A DNA stretch of 64,000 nucleotides from Limnobacter sp. MED105. Its GTDB lineage: Bacteria; Pseudomonadota; Gammaproteobacteria; Burkholderiales; Burkholderiaceae_B. The notes under the pieces were generated by a model. That model was given only the letters and a program-made list of their open reading frames with translations. It made no database searches and had not been told where the DNA came from. The stretch covers positions 124,001-188,000 of the forward strand of contig NZ_ABCT01000001.1 of assembly GCF_000170915.1 (NCBI RefSeq). The letters are read 5' to 3'. A program made the position numbers and the translations under genes. Shown in pieces: positions 1 to 8,274 of this stretch; the first letter of the stretch is position 1; each line of letters opens with the position of its first letter.

Positions 1-1
1 T

Positions 2-694
2 TTGTTACCCACGGCCAATATTTTGAGAATCGACGCCGACAGCACCCGCAACAAGGGGCAAATGGAAGCCTTGCTGCAACAGGCACACAGCGGGGAAGCT
101 GATGTGTTGGTGGGCACGCAAATGATTGCCAAGGGGCACGACTTTGCAAATGTAACCCTGGTGTTGGCTTTGAATGTGGATGCCTCGCTGTATTCGCACG
201 CCTACCGCGCGCCTGAACGACTGTTTGCGCAGTTGATGCAGGTGGCTGGCCGGGCAGGGCGCAGAGCAGGTGATGCGCGCATGGTGGTTCAAACCCGTTA
301 CCCACAGCACCCCCTGTTTGATGCCTTGAAAGCGCACGACTACGAAAGCTTTGCCAGCCATGAAATGCAGGCTCGCAAAGACGCACGCATGCCGCCGTTT
401 TCTCATCAGGCCACCATTCGAGCCGACCATAAAAAGCTGGCCAACTGTTTGCAGTTCCTCAGCACAGCGAGGGAGCTGGGTGAACCCTTGGTGGACGCTG
501 ACAACCCTGTTTTTATGTGCGACCCGGTGCCGTTGACTGTGGTGCGGGTGGGTGGCATTGAGCGGGCGCAAATGCTGATTGAAAGCGAATCGAGGCCCGC
601 ACTTCACCGGTTTTTAACGCAGTGGCTGGCGCAATTGCACGAGCTGCCCGGCAGTGTGCGCTGGTTTTTGGAAGTGGACCCGGTCGATTTGTAA
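2..694 (+). CDS. priA: Primosomal protein N' (PriA helicase), C-terminal part
   Basis: This is the 3' end of priA; the reading frame is open to the window edge, so the true start lies upstream. PriA is the 3'-5' DNA helicase that reloads the replisome at stalled forks. The fragment shows the helicase C-terminal motifs: LRIDADST near its start, GTQMIAKGHDF (motif V) and QVAGRAGR (motif VI, arginine finger). The remaining ~100 residues match the PriA C-terminal domain. The fragment is 230 residues, against about 700 for a whole PriA. The rep gene follows after 46 bases, so two fork-restart helicases sit side by side. Confidence 0.93.
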   Translation: MLPTANILRIDADSTRNKGQMEALLQQAHSGEADVLVGTQMIAKGHDFANVTLVLALNVDASLYSHAYRAPERLFAQLMQVAGRAGRRAGDARMVVQTRYPQHPLFDALKAHDYESFASHEMQARKDARMPPFSHQATIRADHKKLANCLQFLSTARELGEPLVDADNPVFMCDPVPLTVVRVGGIERAQMLIESESRPALHRFLTQWLAQLHELPGSVRWFLEVDPVDL

Positions 695-740
695 GTACCC
701 TCTGGTACAGTAATGCCTTCCCCTGGAGTTTCCCCCCTGT

Positions 741-2741
741 ATGTCTGTTGGCCTGAACAAAGCCCAAAGCGAAGCCGTGAATTATGTGGATGGTCCCTGC
801 CTGGTACTGGCGGGTGCGGGTTCGGGTAAAACTCGGGTGATCACGCAAAAAATTGCACACCTGATCCAGAACAAGGGCGTGAGTGCCAAGAATATTGCAG
901 CGGTTACCTTTACGAACAAGGCCGCCAAGGAAATGGAAGAGCGTGCGGCCAAGTTGTTGCATGGCAACGAGGGCAAGGGCTTGTTGGTGTGCACGTTTCA
1001 CAGCTTGGGCATTCGAATTTTGCGGGAGGAACACAAACACGCAGGTTTGAAGGCGCGCTTCTCGATTCTGGATGCGACCGACACTTACGGTTTGGTACAG
1101 CAGTTGTACGGCACCACCGACAAGCAATTGATACGCAAGGCCCAAAGCGTAATTTCGCTGTGGAAAAACGGCCTAATTGACCCCGACACTGCCCTGGCAC
1201 AAGCCACTACCGAGGATGAAGGGCAAATTGCACGCCTGTACAAAAGCTATGAGGCCACATTGGCTGCATACCAAGCGGTGGATTTTGATGACCTGATTTT
1301 GAAACCCACGCGTTTGTTGGCCAGCAACGATGAAGTGCGCAACCGCTGGCAAAACCGGCTGCGTTATTTGTTGGTAGACGAGGTGCAAGATACCAACGCC
1401 TGCCAGTACGATTTGCTGCGTTTGATTGCCGGGCCACGCGCCATGTTCACCGCTGTGGGCGATGATGACCAGGCCATTTATGCCTGGCGAGGCGCAACCA
1501 TTGAAAACCTGCGCCAGTTGACTGAAGACTACCCGCAGTTGAAAGTGATCAAGCTGGAACAGAATTACCGGTCCACCTTGCGCATTCTTCAGGCGGCCAA
1601 CCGCCTGATTGAAAACAACCCCAAGCTGTTTCCGAAAACACTGTGGAGCGACCACGGCCCGGGCGAACCGATTGTGATCAGCCCCATGGCCGATGATGAA
1701 CACGAGGCCGAACAAGTGGCAATGATGCTCAGCGGTCATCGCTTCGAGCGCCGTGCCAAGTACGGTGACTATGCCATTTTGTACCGCAGTAACTTTCAGG
1801 CGCGTATTCTGGAGCAGGCTTTGCGCCGCCAGAAAATTCCGTACATTTTGAGTGGCGGGCAAAGCTTTTTCGAACGTGCTGAAATCAAGGATGTGATTGC
1901 TTATCTGCGCTTGCTGGTGAACCAGGACGACGACCCCGCATTTATTCGCGCGGTGACCACGCCCAAGCGCGGCATTGGTCAAAAAACACTCGAGGCCCTG
2001 GGCACTTATGCGGGCACACGTGGCGTTTCATTGTTTGAGGCGCTGTTTGAAACTGGCGCTGAGAGCCACCTGAATGCAGGCATGGTCGATGCGCTGCGCA
2101 CTTTTGGCACCTTCATCAACAAGCTTGAATACCGCGCGCAGCGCGAGCCAGCCCGTGATTTGCTCAATGAGTTGCTGAGCACCATCAAGTACGAGGAGTG
2201 GCTTTACGAGCAGCAAGACGAGCGCGGCGCACAAGCCAAGTGGCAAAACGTGCTCGACTTTGTGAAGTGGATGGGCGACAAGGGCGAGGAAGAAGGTTCA
2301 ACCCTGCTGGACCTGACCCAGAAGGTGGCCTTGATGACCATGCTGGACCGGCAAGACGATGGCACCAGGCCCGATGCCGTGCAGCTCAGTACGCTGCATG
2401 CCGCCAAGGGGCTTGAATTTCCGCATGTGTTTTTGATTGGTTGCGAAGAGAGTATTTTGCCCAGTTTTGGCGACGGCGAAGGCCGTGAACTGACCGACGA
2501 CAGGCTGGAAGAAGAACGCCGCCTGATGTATGTGGGCGTGACCCGCGCACAGCGCAGCCTGAACATTACCTGGTGCAGAAAGCGGAAAAAGGCACGCGAG
2601 CTGGTGAGTTGTTTTCCATCTCGGTTCATCAAAGAGCTTCAACTGGAAACCGACAAAGACCTGCCCGACGACACGCCGAAGATGAGCCCCAAAGACCGGC
2701 TGAGTGCGCTGAAAGGTTTGTTGACCAAGGTAGCGACTTAA
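741..2741 (+). CDS. rep: ATP-dependent DNA helicase Rep (UvrD/Rep superfamily 1)
   Basis: A 666-residue superfamily-1A 3'-5' helicase, close in length to E. coli Rep (673). It unwinds DNA ahead of replication forks and helps clear protein roadblocks. Visible motifs are LNKAQSEAV (Q motif), GAGSGKT (Walker A), TFTNKAAKEM (Ia), VDEVQDTN (II), GDDDQAIYAWRGA (III), QNYRST (IV), STLHAAKGLEF (V) and VGVTRAQ (VI). The opening and the C-terminal tail fit Rep better than UvrD. The ATG start is preceded by GGAG 12 bases upstream. It follows priA directly and probably shares its transcript. Confidence 0.93.
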   Translation: MSVGLNKAQSEAVNYVDGPCLVLAGAGSGKTRVITQKIAHLIQNKGVSAKNIAAVTFTNKAAKEMEERAAKLLHGNEGKGLLVCTFHSLGIRILREEHKHAGLKARFSILDATDTYGLVQQLYGTTDKQLIRKAQSVISLWKNGLIDPDTALAQATTEDEGQIARLYKSYEATLAAYQAVDFDDLILKPTRLLASNDEVRNRWQNRLRYLLVDEVQDTNACQYDLLRLIAGPRAMFTAVGDDDQAIYAWRGATIENLRQLTEDYPQLKVIKLEQNYRSTLRILQAANRLIENNPKLFPKTLWSDHGPGEPIVISPMADDEHEAEQVAMMLSGHRFERRAKYGDYAILYRSNFQARILEQALRRQKIPYILSGGQSFFERAEIKDVIAYLRLLVNQDDDPAFIRAVTTPKRGIGQKTLEALGTYAGTRGVSLFEALFETGAESHLNAGMVDALRTFGTFINKLEYRAQREPARDLLNELLSTIKYEEWLYEQQDERGAQAKWQNVLDFVKWMGDKGEEEGSTLLDLTQKVALMTMLDRQDDGTRPDAVQLSTLHAAKGLEFPHVFLIGCEESILPSFGDGEGRELTDDRLEEERRLMYVGVTRAQRSLNITWCRKRKKARELVSCFPSRFIKELQLETDKDLPDDTPKMSPKDRLSALKGLLTKVAT

Positions 2742-2760
2742 AAGAAAACCTGGGTAAAAA

Positions 2761-3126
2761 TTAAGCTGTACCCAGCGCCGAGTTTGCTTTTTGGATCAGC
2801 GCTTCGGGAGTAACGGGTTTGAGTAACCAGCCAGCAAGGCCAAGTGTTTTGGCCCGTTGAATCATTTCCTTGTCGGAGTACGAGGTGATCACCACGATCG
2901 GCACGGTGGCTCCGGTTTTTCGGATTCGGTTGCACAATTCCAGCCCGTCCATGCCCGGCATGTCAATGTCGGTGATGATCAAATCGGGCGCCCCACTTTC
3001 TACGATGTCCCTGATTCCTTCCTCTGCACTTGCTGCTGTACGCACCACGTGACCTGCTTGGGTCAGGATGTGGGCGCAAACTTTTCGAATGGTGTTCGCG
3101 TCGTCGATCAGCAGAATATTGGCCAT
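2761..3126 (-). CDS. Single-domain CheY-like response regulator
   Basis: A 121-residue stand-alone receiver domain with no output domain. The acidic pair D8-D9, phosphoacceptor D53 (ITDIDMPG), T81 and K103 (LLKPV) are all present, so it should accept phosphate normally. Proteins of this form act by protein-protein contact (chemotaxis or twitching motility) or as phosphate shuttles. It is convergent with rep and followed on its own strand by no partner, so its kinase cannot be read from context. The hybrid kinases elsewhere in the window are possible but unproven partners. Confidence 0.85.
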   Translation of the reverse strand: MANILLIDDANTIRKVCAHILTQAGHVVRTAASAEEGIRDIVESGAPDLIITDIDMPGMDGLELCNRIRKTGATVPIVVITSYSDKEMIQRAKTLGLAGWLLKPVTPEALIQKANSALGTA

Positions 3127-3163
3127 GGGATGCTTGGGTGGAATTGTAAGTTGATGTGCACAA

Positions 3164-3826
3164 TCATACCGCGTCAGATTGAAATACTTCCGACTCTAGA
3201 ACCTTCACGCCGTGTTCGGCTTTCAATGCCTCGTGCAACATGACACGGGCCAGTTTTTCAACTTTTACGCTGCGCAAACGTTTGGGTAAAAGTGGGTTGA
3301 ACACGCGACTGGCCACGAGACCAATTTCTTCGCCGAGTCGAAACTCTTCGCGCTGACCGTCAAGAAGACCAGGGCGCGCGATCACAACACTGGAAATACC
3401 CGCATTCTTGACCGCCTGTTCTGCTTCGCCCTTGGTGCGCAGGTAGAGGCCTTTCGCTTTGGGATTTGCCATCATGGCCGAATTCAACACGAAGCAAGGC
3501 ACTGAATGTTGTGCAGCCAGTGCAGCGAATTGGGCCACAAGTGTGTAGTCTACAAAACGGAACTGCTCGGCGGTTTTGGCCACTTTGATGGTGGTGCCCA
3601 AAGTGCAAATGACCGCATCGGCTTGCCACCATGGTGCTACTTCAGGAATGGCGTTGAAGTCGATCAACTGGTTGAGTAACTTGGGGTGTGGTGTGAGGGG
3701 TTTGCGGGTTAGTGCAACAACCTTGCCCACCTGCGGGTGAGCCAAGGCTTGCGCCAACACATGGTGCCCCACCACACCGGTAGCACCGATCAGCAGCAGG
3801 GTTTTTTGAATGTTCGTTGAACTCAA
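3164..3826 (-). CDS. NAD(P)H-binding Rossmann protein (atypical SDR, HTATIP2/YwnB-like)
   Basis: About 220 residues. The N-terminal LLLIGATGVVGHHV is a glycine-rich dinucleotide loop (GATGxxG), and the fold resembles the atypical short-chain dehydrogenases (NmrA/HTATIP2 type). AVICTLGTTIK and FVLNSAMMANP fit later strands of that fold. The substrate is unknown. The frame is open further upstream to 3892, but that extension would run through a strong terminator hairpin at 3841-3877. A TTG at 3826 has GGGGA six bases upstream, so I take TTG as the start. The product of the upstream SDR gene is independent, because the hairpin separates the two. Confidence 0.7.
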   Translation of the reverse strand: MSSTNIQKTLLLIGATGVVGHHVLAQALAHPQVGKVVALTRKPLTPHPKLLNQLIDFNAIPEVAPWWQADAVICTLGTTIKVAKTAEQFRFVDYTLVAQFAALAAQHSVPCFVLNSAMMANPKAKGLYLRTKGEAEQAVKNAGISSVVIARPGLLDGQREEFRLGEEIGLVASRVFNPLLPKRLRSVKVEKLARVMLHEALKAEHGVKVLESEVFQSDAV

Positions 3827-3840
3827 ATCAAGTCCCCAAT

Positions 3841-3877
3841 AAAAAAAACGCGGCAGTCTTAAGACTAACCGCGTTTT
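3841..3877 (-). terminator. Rho-independent terminator of the SDR gene
   Basis: AAAACGCGG at 3845-3853 and CCGCGTTTT at 3869-3877 form a perfect 9-bp stem around the inner palindrome AGTCTTAAGACT. On the minus strand the stem is followed by eight T residues (3841-3848). It lies just after the stop of the SDR gene at 3901. Confidence 0.85.
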
Positions 3878-3900
3878 GCAGTGAAAGTCCAAACGCGTTG

Positions 3901-4797
3901 TTATGCGCTCTGAGTTTGCTTTTCTGCTGCTTTGCGCTTTTTGCGGGCAATTTGCTTGTCGCGCATTTTTTTCATTTGGCCTACGATAATGGCCTGATAG
4001 GTTTCAGGCAGTGTGCGCACCATGGCATCCATGGCAACGGCATCCGGACCCACCAGCACGCGGCGCTTGTTGCCTTTCACGGCTTTCAGGATAATGTCAG
4101 CGGCTTTTTCAGCGCTGGTGATAAAGAACTTTTCAAAGAATTCTTTGCCCTGTTCAGAGTCGGCACCTGTGAACTCTTCAATTTCAGGGGATGCAATGCT
4201 TTTGCGGGCAATCGCTGTTTTAATACCGCCGGGGTGAACGCTGGTGGCGGATACGCAGCAGTTCATCATGTCGAGTTCTTGACGCAGGCTTTCTGTGAAA
4301 CCGCGCACAGCGAACTTGGTTGAGTTGTAAGTGCTTTGTGTGGGTTGAGCACACAGGCCGAACAAGCTGCTGGTGTTGATGATGTGACCTTCACCAGATG
4401 CCTTCAGGTGTGGCAAGAATGCTTTGGTGCCGTAAACGACGCCCCAGAAGTTGATGCCCATGATCCACTCGAACTTGTCGTAGTCGATGTGTTCAACGGG
4501 GGTTGCGTAAGCCACGCCAGCGTTGTTGAAAATCAGGTTGACTTTGCCGTGGTCTTTCGCGGTTTGATCAGCCCAGGCGTACATGGCTTCGCGATTGGAC
4601 ACGTCCAGCTGCTGGCTGGTGACCTTGACATTGGGGGCCGCTGCTTTCACCAGTTTTACGGTTTCGGCCAGGCCTTTGGTGTCAACATCAGAGATGGACA
4701 CATGGCAGCCGTCTTTGGCCAGTTGAAGGGCAAGAGTGCGGCCCATGCCAGATGCGGCGCCAGTGATTGCGGCAACTTTGCCGTTGAATGATTTCAT
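3901..4797 (-). CDS. SDR-family NAD(P)-dependent oxidoreductase
   Basis: A 298-residue classical short-chain dehydrogenase. It has the cofactor motif TGAASGMG near residue 15, NNAG near residue 90, a serine in INTSSLFG and the catalytic YNSTK. The C-terminal ~60 residues are basic (ARKKRKAAEK), an extension often seen in SDRs annotated as acting on lipophilic alcohols or ketones. The substrate cannot be read from the sequence. It is transcribed divergently from a TetR regulator, with a perfect inverted repeat between them, so it is probably repressed by that regulator. Confidence 0.88.
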   Translation of the reverse strand: MKSFNGKVAAITGAASGMGRTLALQLAKDGCHVSISDVDTKGLAETVKLVKAAAPNVKVTSQQLDVSNREAMYAWADQTAKDHGKVNLIFNNAGVAYATPVEHIDYDKFEWIMGINFWGVVYGTKAFLPHLKASGEGHIINTSSLFGLCAQPTQSTYNSTKFAVRGFTESLRQELDMMNCCVSATSVHPGGIKTAIARKSIASPEIEEFTGADSEQGKEFFEKFFITSAEKAADIILKAVKGNKRRVLVGPDAVAMDAMVRTLPETYQAIIVGQMKKMRDKQIARKKRKAAEKQTQSA

Positions 4798-4833
4798 GTG
4801 TCGGTCTCCAATGTGCTGTGTTGTAGCTGTAAT

Positions 4834-4853
4834 TTGACAATCGTGGTTGTCAA
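4834..4853. promoter_or_regulatory. Candidate TetR operator
   Basis: TTGACAATCGTGGTTGTCAA contains 7-bp half-sites TTGACAA and TTGTCAA around a 6-base spacer. It sits between the divergent SDR and TetR genes, where a TetR-family repressor usually binds. The first half-site also resembles a -35 box. Confidence 0.55.
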
Positions 4854-4909
4854 TTTAATGTTGGGCCTGCATACTGTCAATGCCTATTTTTTGAGTATAT
4901 CTTCCAATT

Positions 4910-5578
4910 ATGAATGCGAAAGCACCGGAGCAAATTGCCAAAGCCGCAGGGCGTCGTTACCGCGGGGTCTCCAATGAAACCCGCAAGGCGGAGCGTCGGC
5001 TCAAGTTGATTGAAGCGGGCATCAAGGTGTTCGGGTCGACTGGTTACCATGCGGCCACGGTGAAAGGCCTGTGCCAGGAGGCAGGGCTGACTGAGCGATA
5101 CTTTTACGAAAGTTTCAGCAATGCCGAGGCTTTGTTTACGGCCTGCTACCTGCACATTACCGATACCCTGCGTGAGAAGCTGCAAAAGGTGTTGTTGGGT
5201 ATGGAGGACGACAATCTGGAGCAGGCCACCCGTACGGGTTTGACCGTGTTTTTCAGCCAGTTCAAGGAAAGCCCGCAGGCGGCCCGTATTTTGTTGGTCG
5301 AGGTGCTGACAGTGAACCGGCACCTGGAAGAATTGAGTTTAAAAACGCTGTACAGCTTTGTGGAAATGCTGGAAACACTGGCCAAACCCTTGATTGAACA
5401 GCGAAAGGACGGTGCAGTGAAAGGCCTTGATTCAACTTTGCTGGCCTCGGGCCTGGTGGGGTCGGTGCTTTACATGGCTGCACGCTGGAGCATGGACGGT
5501 TGCAGGAAGCCGGTAGAGGATGTGGTGGAAAATGCCATGCTGATATTTCGTGGCGTGGGCATGCTGCTGACCGAATAA
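4910..5578 (+). CDS. TetR/AcrR-family transcriptional regulator
   Basis: 222 residues with the typical TetR layout. An N-terminal helix-turn-helix spans about residues 25-70 (KLIEAGIKVF, YHAATVKGLCQEAGLTERYFYESFSN), followed by an all-helical ligand-binding and dimerisation domain. The first ~20 residues are a basic tail. It lies divergent to the SDR gene with an inverted repeat between them, which suggests local repression released by a small, probably lipophilic, ligand. A strong bidirectional terminator follows immediately. The ligand is unknown. Confidence 0.88.
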   Translation: MNAKAPEQIAKAAGRRYRGVSNETRKAERRLKLIEAGIKVFGSTGYHAATVKGLCQEAGLTERYFYESFSNAEALFTACYLHITDTLREKLQKVLLGMEDDNLEQATRTGLTVFFSQFKESPQAARILLVEVLTVNRHLEELSLKTLYSFVEMLETLAKPLIEQRKDGAVKGLDSTLLASGLVGSVLYMAARWSMDGCRKPVEDVVENAMLIFRGVGMLLTE

Positions 5579-5605
5579 AAAAACCCGCCGGATGGCGGGT
5601 TTTTT
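5577..5605. terminator. Bidirectional Rho-independent terminator
   Basis: CCCGCC (5584-5589), loop GGAT and GGCGGG (5594-5599) are flanked by seven A residues on the left and six T residues on the right. It serves the TetR gene on the plus strand and the convergent cytochrome c gene on the minus strand. Confidence 0.9.
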
Positions 5606-5647
5606 ACAGCGGACTTATTTGATTGGCCTTGCCAGTTAAATTGCCGG

Positions 5648-6175
5648 TTACTTCGCAGCTTCAGCGGTTGCGGGAGCGGCTGGTTCGGGTGCAACATAGT
5701 CAGCGCCCACTTCCTTGCCCATGTAGGCCACTGCTCGGGCCACTTCGATGTCGTCGAGGTCGGAATTGCCGCCCTTGGCAGGCATGGCACCAATGCCATT
5801 CACCGCGTTTTGCCAAAGGGTATCAAAGCCCTTGGTCAAGCGGCTGCTCCACTGGCCTTGATCGCCCAGTTTTGGGGAACCAGCAGCGCCAGAGTCATGG
5901 CAAGCTGCACATGCGGCGGCGTAAACCTGTTCACCTGTTTTCAGAACACGGGGAGCGCTGGCATCAACGAAGTCGATGGTGCCCACGGGCGCAAGGCGTG
6001 CGGCAATTGATTCTTCAGAAAATGCATTGCTGCCAGCGGCGGGTTTTTCGCTGCTGCTGACGTAGTAAGCCAGCAAAATAATGACGAAAATCGGAATGAC
6101 AAACGCTGCAATGACGGCATAGATCAGTTGCTTGGGTGTCTTGATTAGAAGTTCGTGTTCGTTTGAATCGCTCAT
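5648..6175 (-). CDS. Membrane-anchored monohaem cytochrome c (c5-type)
   Basis: 175 residues. One transmembrane helix (about residues 18-38) anchors a periplasmic cytochrome c domain. The haem-binding motif is CAACH with C89, C92 and H93; M131 in GAMPAKGG is the likely axial ligand. The size and the motif around the methionine fit the cytochrome c5 (CycB/CccA) group. These proteins pass electrons between membrane complexes and terminal oxidases or periplasmic enzymes. The C-terminus is alanine/proline-rich (PEPAAPATAEAAK). It is divergent from a cytochrome b561-YceI operon. Confidence 0.88.
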   Translation of the reverse strand: MSDSNEHELLIKTPKQLIYAVIAAFVIPIFVIILLAYYVSSSEKPAAGSNAFSEESIAARLAPVGTIDFVDASAPRVLKTGEQVYAAACAACHDSGAAGSPKLGDQGQWSSRLTKGFDTLWQNAVNGIGAMPAKGGNSDLDDIEVARAVAYMGKEVGADYVAPEPAAPATAEAAK

Positions 6176-6240
6176 ACGACGTCCTGATTGAAAGCGCTGG
6201 TTGAAACGTAATTATTAGGGCTGCACAATACTGGCTGATT

Positions 6241-6272
6241 AACGCCTATGAAACGCCTATGAAACGCCTATG
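6241..6272. repeat. Three tandem copies of an 11-bp repeat
   Basis: AACGCCTATGA occurs at 6241-6251 and 6252-6262, with a third copy from 6263 complete except for its last base. It lies in the 233-base divergent gap between the cytochrome c and cytochrome b561 genes. It could be a binding-site array or slippage; no further function is visible. Confidence 0.7.
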
Positions 6273-6408
6273 GACGTGCCCGATAGATGTTTAGGCCTTG
6301 CGGCATGTACGCAGCTTCAAAACAACTGTAAATTGTATCTTGAAAAAGGCTTTAAACCCAACTATTTATTGCTGAAAATGCAAGCCTGTGCTGCAAAGGG
6401 ATGAGATT

Positions 6409-6969
6409 TTGAAAAGTGCATTGAGCGAAAACCATCGATATGGTTTGCCCATGGTGTTGGTTCACTGGTTAATGGCGGTGGGCATTTTGACCGCATTTGG
6501 TGTGGGTTTGTACATGGTCGACATTCCCGGTATTACCCCGTTCAAGCTGAAACTGTTCAATTGGCACAAGTGGTTGGGCGTTACCCTGTTTGCCTTGGTG
6601 TTGTTGCGCATGGTGGTTCGAATGTTGTCGAAAACCCCCAAGTACCCGGCACATTGGGGACACAACACGGTGCTGCTGGCCAAAATGGGGCATTTGGCCC
6701 TGTACTTGTTCATGTTGGGTGTGCCCGTGTTTGGTTACCTGTACAGCCTGGCCTCGGGCTACCCAGTGGTTTGGTTCGGTGTGATTGAACTGCCGGTGGT
6801 GATCGAGAAAAACGCGGAATTAAAAGAGTTGTTTAAAACCTTGCATGAACTTTCAGGCAAAGGCTTGGTCTTGTTGGTGGTGGGCCATGTGTTGATGGCC
6901 TTGAAGCATCACGTTCTGGATCGCGACGGTATTTTGGGTCGCATGATTCCCGGGATGCGAGCCGATTAG
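6409..6969 (+). CDS. Cytochrome b561 family protein (YceJ-like)
   Basis: A four-helix membrane dihaem cytochrome b of about 186 residues. Histidines suited to haem ligation occur in LVHWLMAVGI, NWHKWLGVTL, KTLHELSGK and VGHVLMALKHH. Members of this family move electrons across the inner membrane, for example from quinol or superoxide. A TTG at 6409 with AAGGG eight bases upstream is a better start than the in-frame GTG at 6388, which has no ribosome site. Two YceI genes follow. The b561-YceI pairing is the same as E. coli yceJ-yceI. Confidence 0.85.
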   Translation: MKSALSENHRYGLPMVLVHWLMAVGILTAFGVGLYMVDIPGITPFKLKLFNWHKWLGVTLFALVLLRMVVRMLSKTPKYPAHWGHNTVLLAKMGHLALYLFMLGVPVFGYLYSLASGYPVVWFGVIELPVVIEKNAELKELFKTLHELSGKGLVLLVVGHVLMALKHHVLDRDGILGRMIPGMRAD

Positions 6970-7003
6970 TCTCCGATAGTTCTCAAGCTCTGCAGGATTC
7001 ACT

Positions 7004-7561
7004 ATGACATATCCGTTCGCCAAGGCGCTTTCAGGCCTGGTACTCTCAGTTTTAACCTTTCCTGCCGTGGCTGCACCCCTTGACGTGACGCAGAGCGAGG
7101 TCAAGGCCACGTTCAAACAGTTCAATGTGCCGGTGAGTGGCAATTTCAAGAAGTTTTCCGGCGATGTGCAGTATGACCCTGCCAAGCCCGCAAACACCAA
7201 AGCCACCCTGAGCGTAGACACAGCCAGTTACGACCTGGGCGATCCTGAGTACAACAAAGAGGTTGCAGGGAAAGACTGGTTTGATTCAAAGAATCATCCC
7301 AAGGCAACTTTTGTCATCACGGGTGTAACGGGCAGTGGTAACAATTTGCAGGCAACCGGCGATTTGACCATTCGTGGCATTAAAAAACCGTTGAAGTTTC
7401 CCGTAAAAATTCAAACAGCCGGCGGCAAGCACACTTTCACTGGCAAAACCCAGATCAAGCGCCTGGAATACAAGGTGGGTGCCGATGGTGAGTGGGGCGA
7501 CACCAGCCTGGTGGCCGATGAAGTGGTGATCGATTTTAAATTGGTGGCGCCTGCGAAGTGA
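7004..7561 (+). CDS. YceI-family periplasmic lipocalin-like protein
   Basis: 185 residues with an N-terminal signal peptide (cleavage near AVA-APLDV). The mature part is a YceI beta-barrel, shown by DYDPAKP-type and FVITGVTGSGNNLQATGDLTIRG-type strands. YceI proteins bind isoprenoid-like lipids in a central cavity. It lies 34 bases after the b561 gene and before a second YceI gene, so it is probably in the same operon. It lacks the DPSHTFPSFEADH start seen in its neighbour, so the two are diverged paralogues. Confidence 0.87.
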   Translation: MTYPFAKALSGLVLSVLTFPAVAAPLDVTQSEVKATFKQFNVPVSGNFKKFSGDVQYDPAKPANTKATLSVDTASYDLGDPEYNKEVAGKDWFDSKNHPKATFVITGVTGSGNNLQATGDLTIRGIKKPLKFPVKIQTAGGKHTFTGKTQIKRLEYKVGADGEWGDTSLVADEVVIDFKLVAPAK

Positions 7562-7604
7562 GCAGGCACACCGCGTAATACACAGCAACAACAGGGAGTT
7601 AGGG

Positions 7605-8207
7605 ATGTTCAAACAAGTATCAAAAACAATGTTGGGCGGTGCGGTTGCACTGGGTATGTTCGGTGCGCTGGGCTCAGCAAATGCGGCGGTGGATACCTAT
7701 GTCATTGATCCAAGCCACACCTTCCCATCGTTCGAGGCGGACCACATGGGCGGGCTTTCATTGTGGCGTGGCCAGTTTGAGAAAACCAAGGGCATGGTGA
7801 CCCTGGACCGTGCCAACAAAACCGGCACCGTGGACATTGAAATTGATGCGGCCAGCCTTGATTTTGGCCATGGCAAGATGAACGAGCATGCCAAAGACGT
7901 GGACATGTTTGATGTGGAAGCGCACCCCACAATTACCTACAAAGCCAGCAAAATGCGCTTTGAAGGCGACAAGCCTGTGGAAGTGTTGGGCGATTTGACT
8001 TTGAAGGGCATTACCAAGCCAGTGCCTTTGAAGATCAACACCTTCAAGTGCATTATGCACCCCATGAAGAAAGCCGAGGTGTGTGGGGCCGATGCGGTGG
8101 CTGAATTCAAGCGCACGGATTTCGATCTGGGTTATGCAGTAGACAGGGGGTTTTTCCCGGAAGTGAAAGTGCTGATCACCATTGAGGCAGTGAAGCAACC
8201 CAAGTAA
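7605..8207 (+). CDS. YceI-family periplasmic lipid-binding protein
   Basis: 200 residues: a signal peptide (GSANA-AVDTY) and a canonical YceI domain beginning DPSHTFPSFEADHMGG, with LDFGHGKMNEHAKD and GDLTLKGITKPV. A pair of cysteines (FKCIMHP, VCGAD) could form a disulfide, as reported in some YceI proteins. It is the third gene of the b561-YceI-YceI operon and carries a GGGAG ribosome site. A strong terminator follows. Likely role: binding polyisoprenoid or quinone-like lipid in the periplasm next to the b561 electron carrier. Confidence 0.9.
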   Translation: MFKQVSKTMLGGAVALGMFGALGSANAAVDTYVIDPSHTFPSFEADHMGGLSLWRGQFEKTKGMVTLDRANKTGTVDIEIDAASLDFGHGKMNEHAKDVDMFDVEAHPTITYKASKMRFEGDKPVEVLGDLTLKGITKPVPLKINTFKCIMHPMKKAEVCGADAVAEFKRTDFDLGYAVDRGFFPEVKVLITIEAVKQPK

Positions 8208-8224
8208 ATCTGGATTGGAAATAG

Positions 8225-8260
8225 AAAAAGGCCGGTGACTTTAAAATCACCGGCCTTTTT
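8225..8260. terminator. Bidirectional Rho-independent terminator
   Basis: AAAAAGGCCGGTGA (8225-8238) pairs perfectly with TCACCGGCCTTTTT (8247-8260) across an 8-base loop. It ends the YceI operon and the convergent terC-like gene. Confidence 0.92.
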
Positions 8261-8274
8261 GTTGTCAGCAAGGC

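Noticed and set aside
5-607. Open frame opposite priA
   Set aside because: It is antisense to a clear PriA domain and has no recognisable domain or ribosome site; high GC gives long shadow frames throughout the window.
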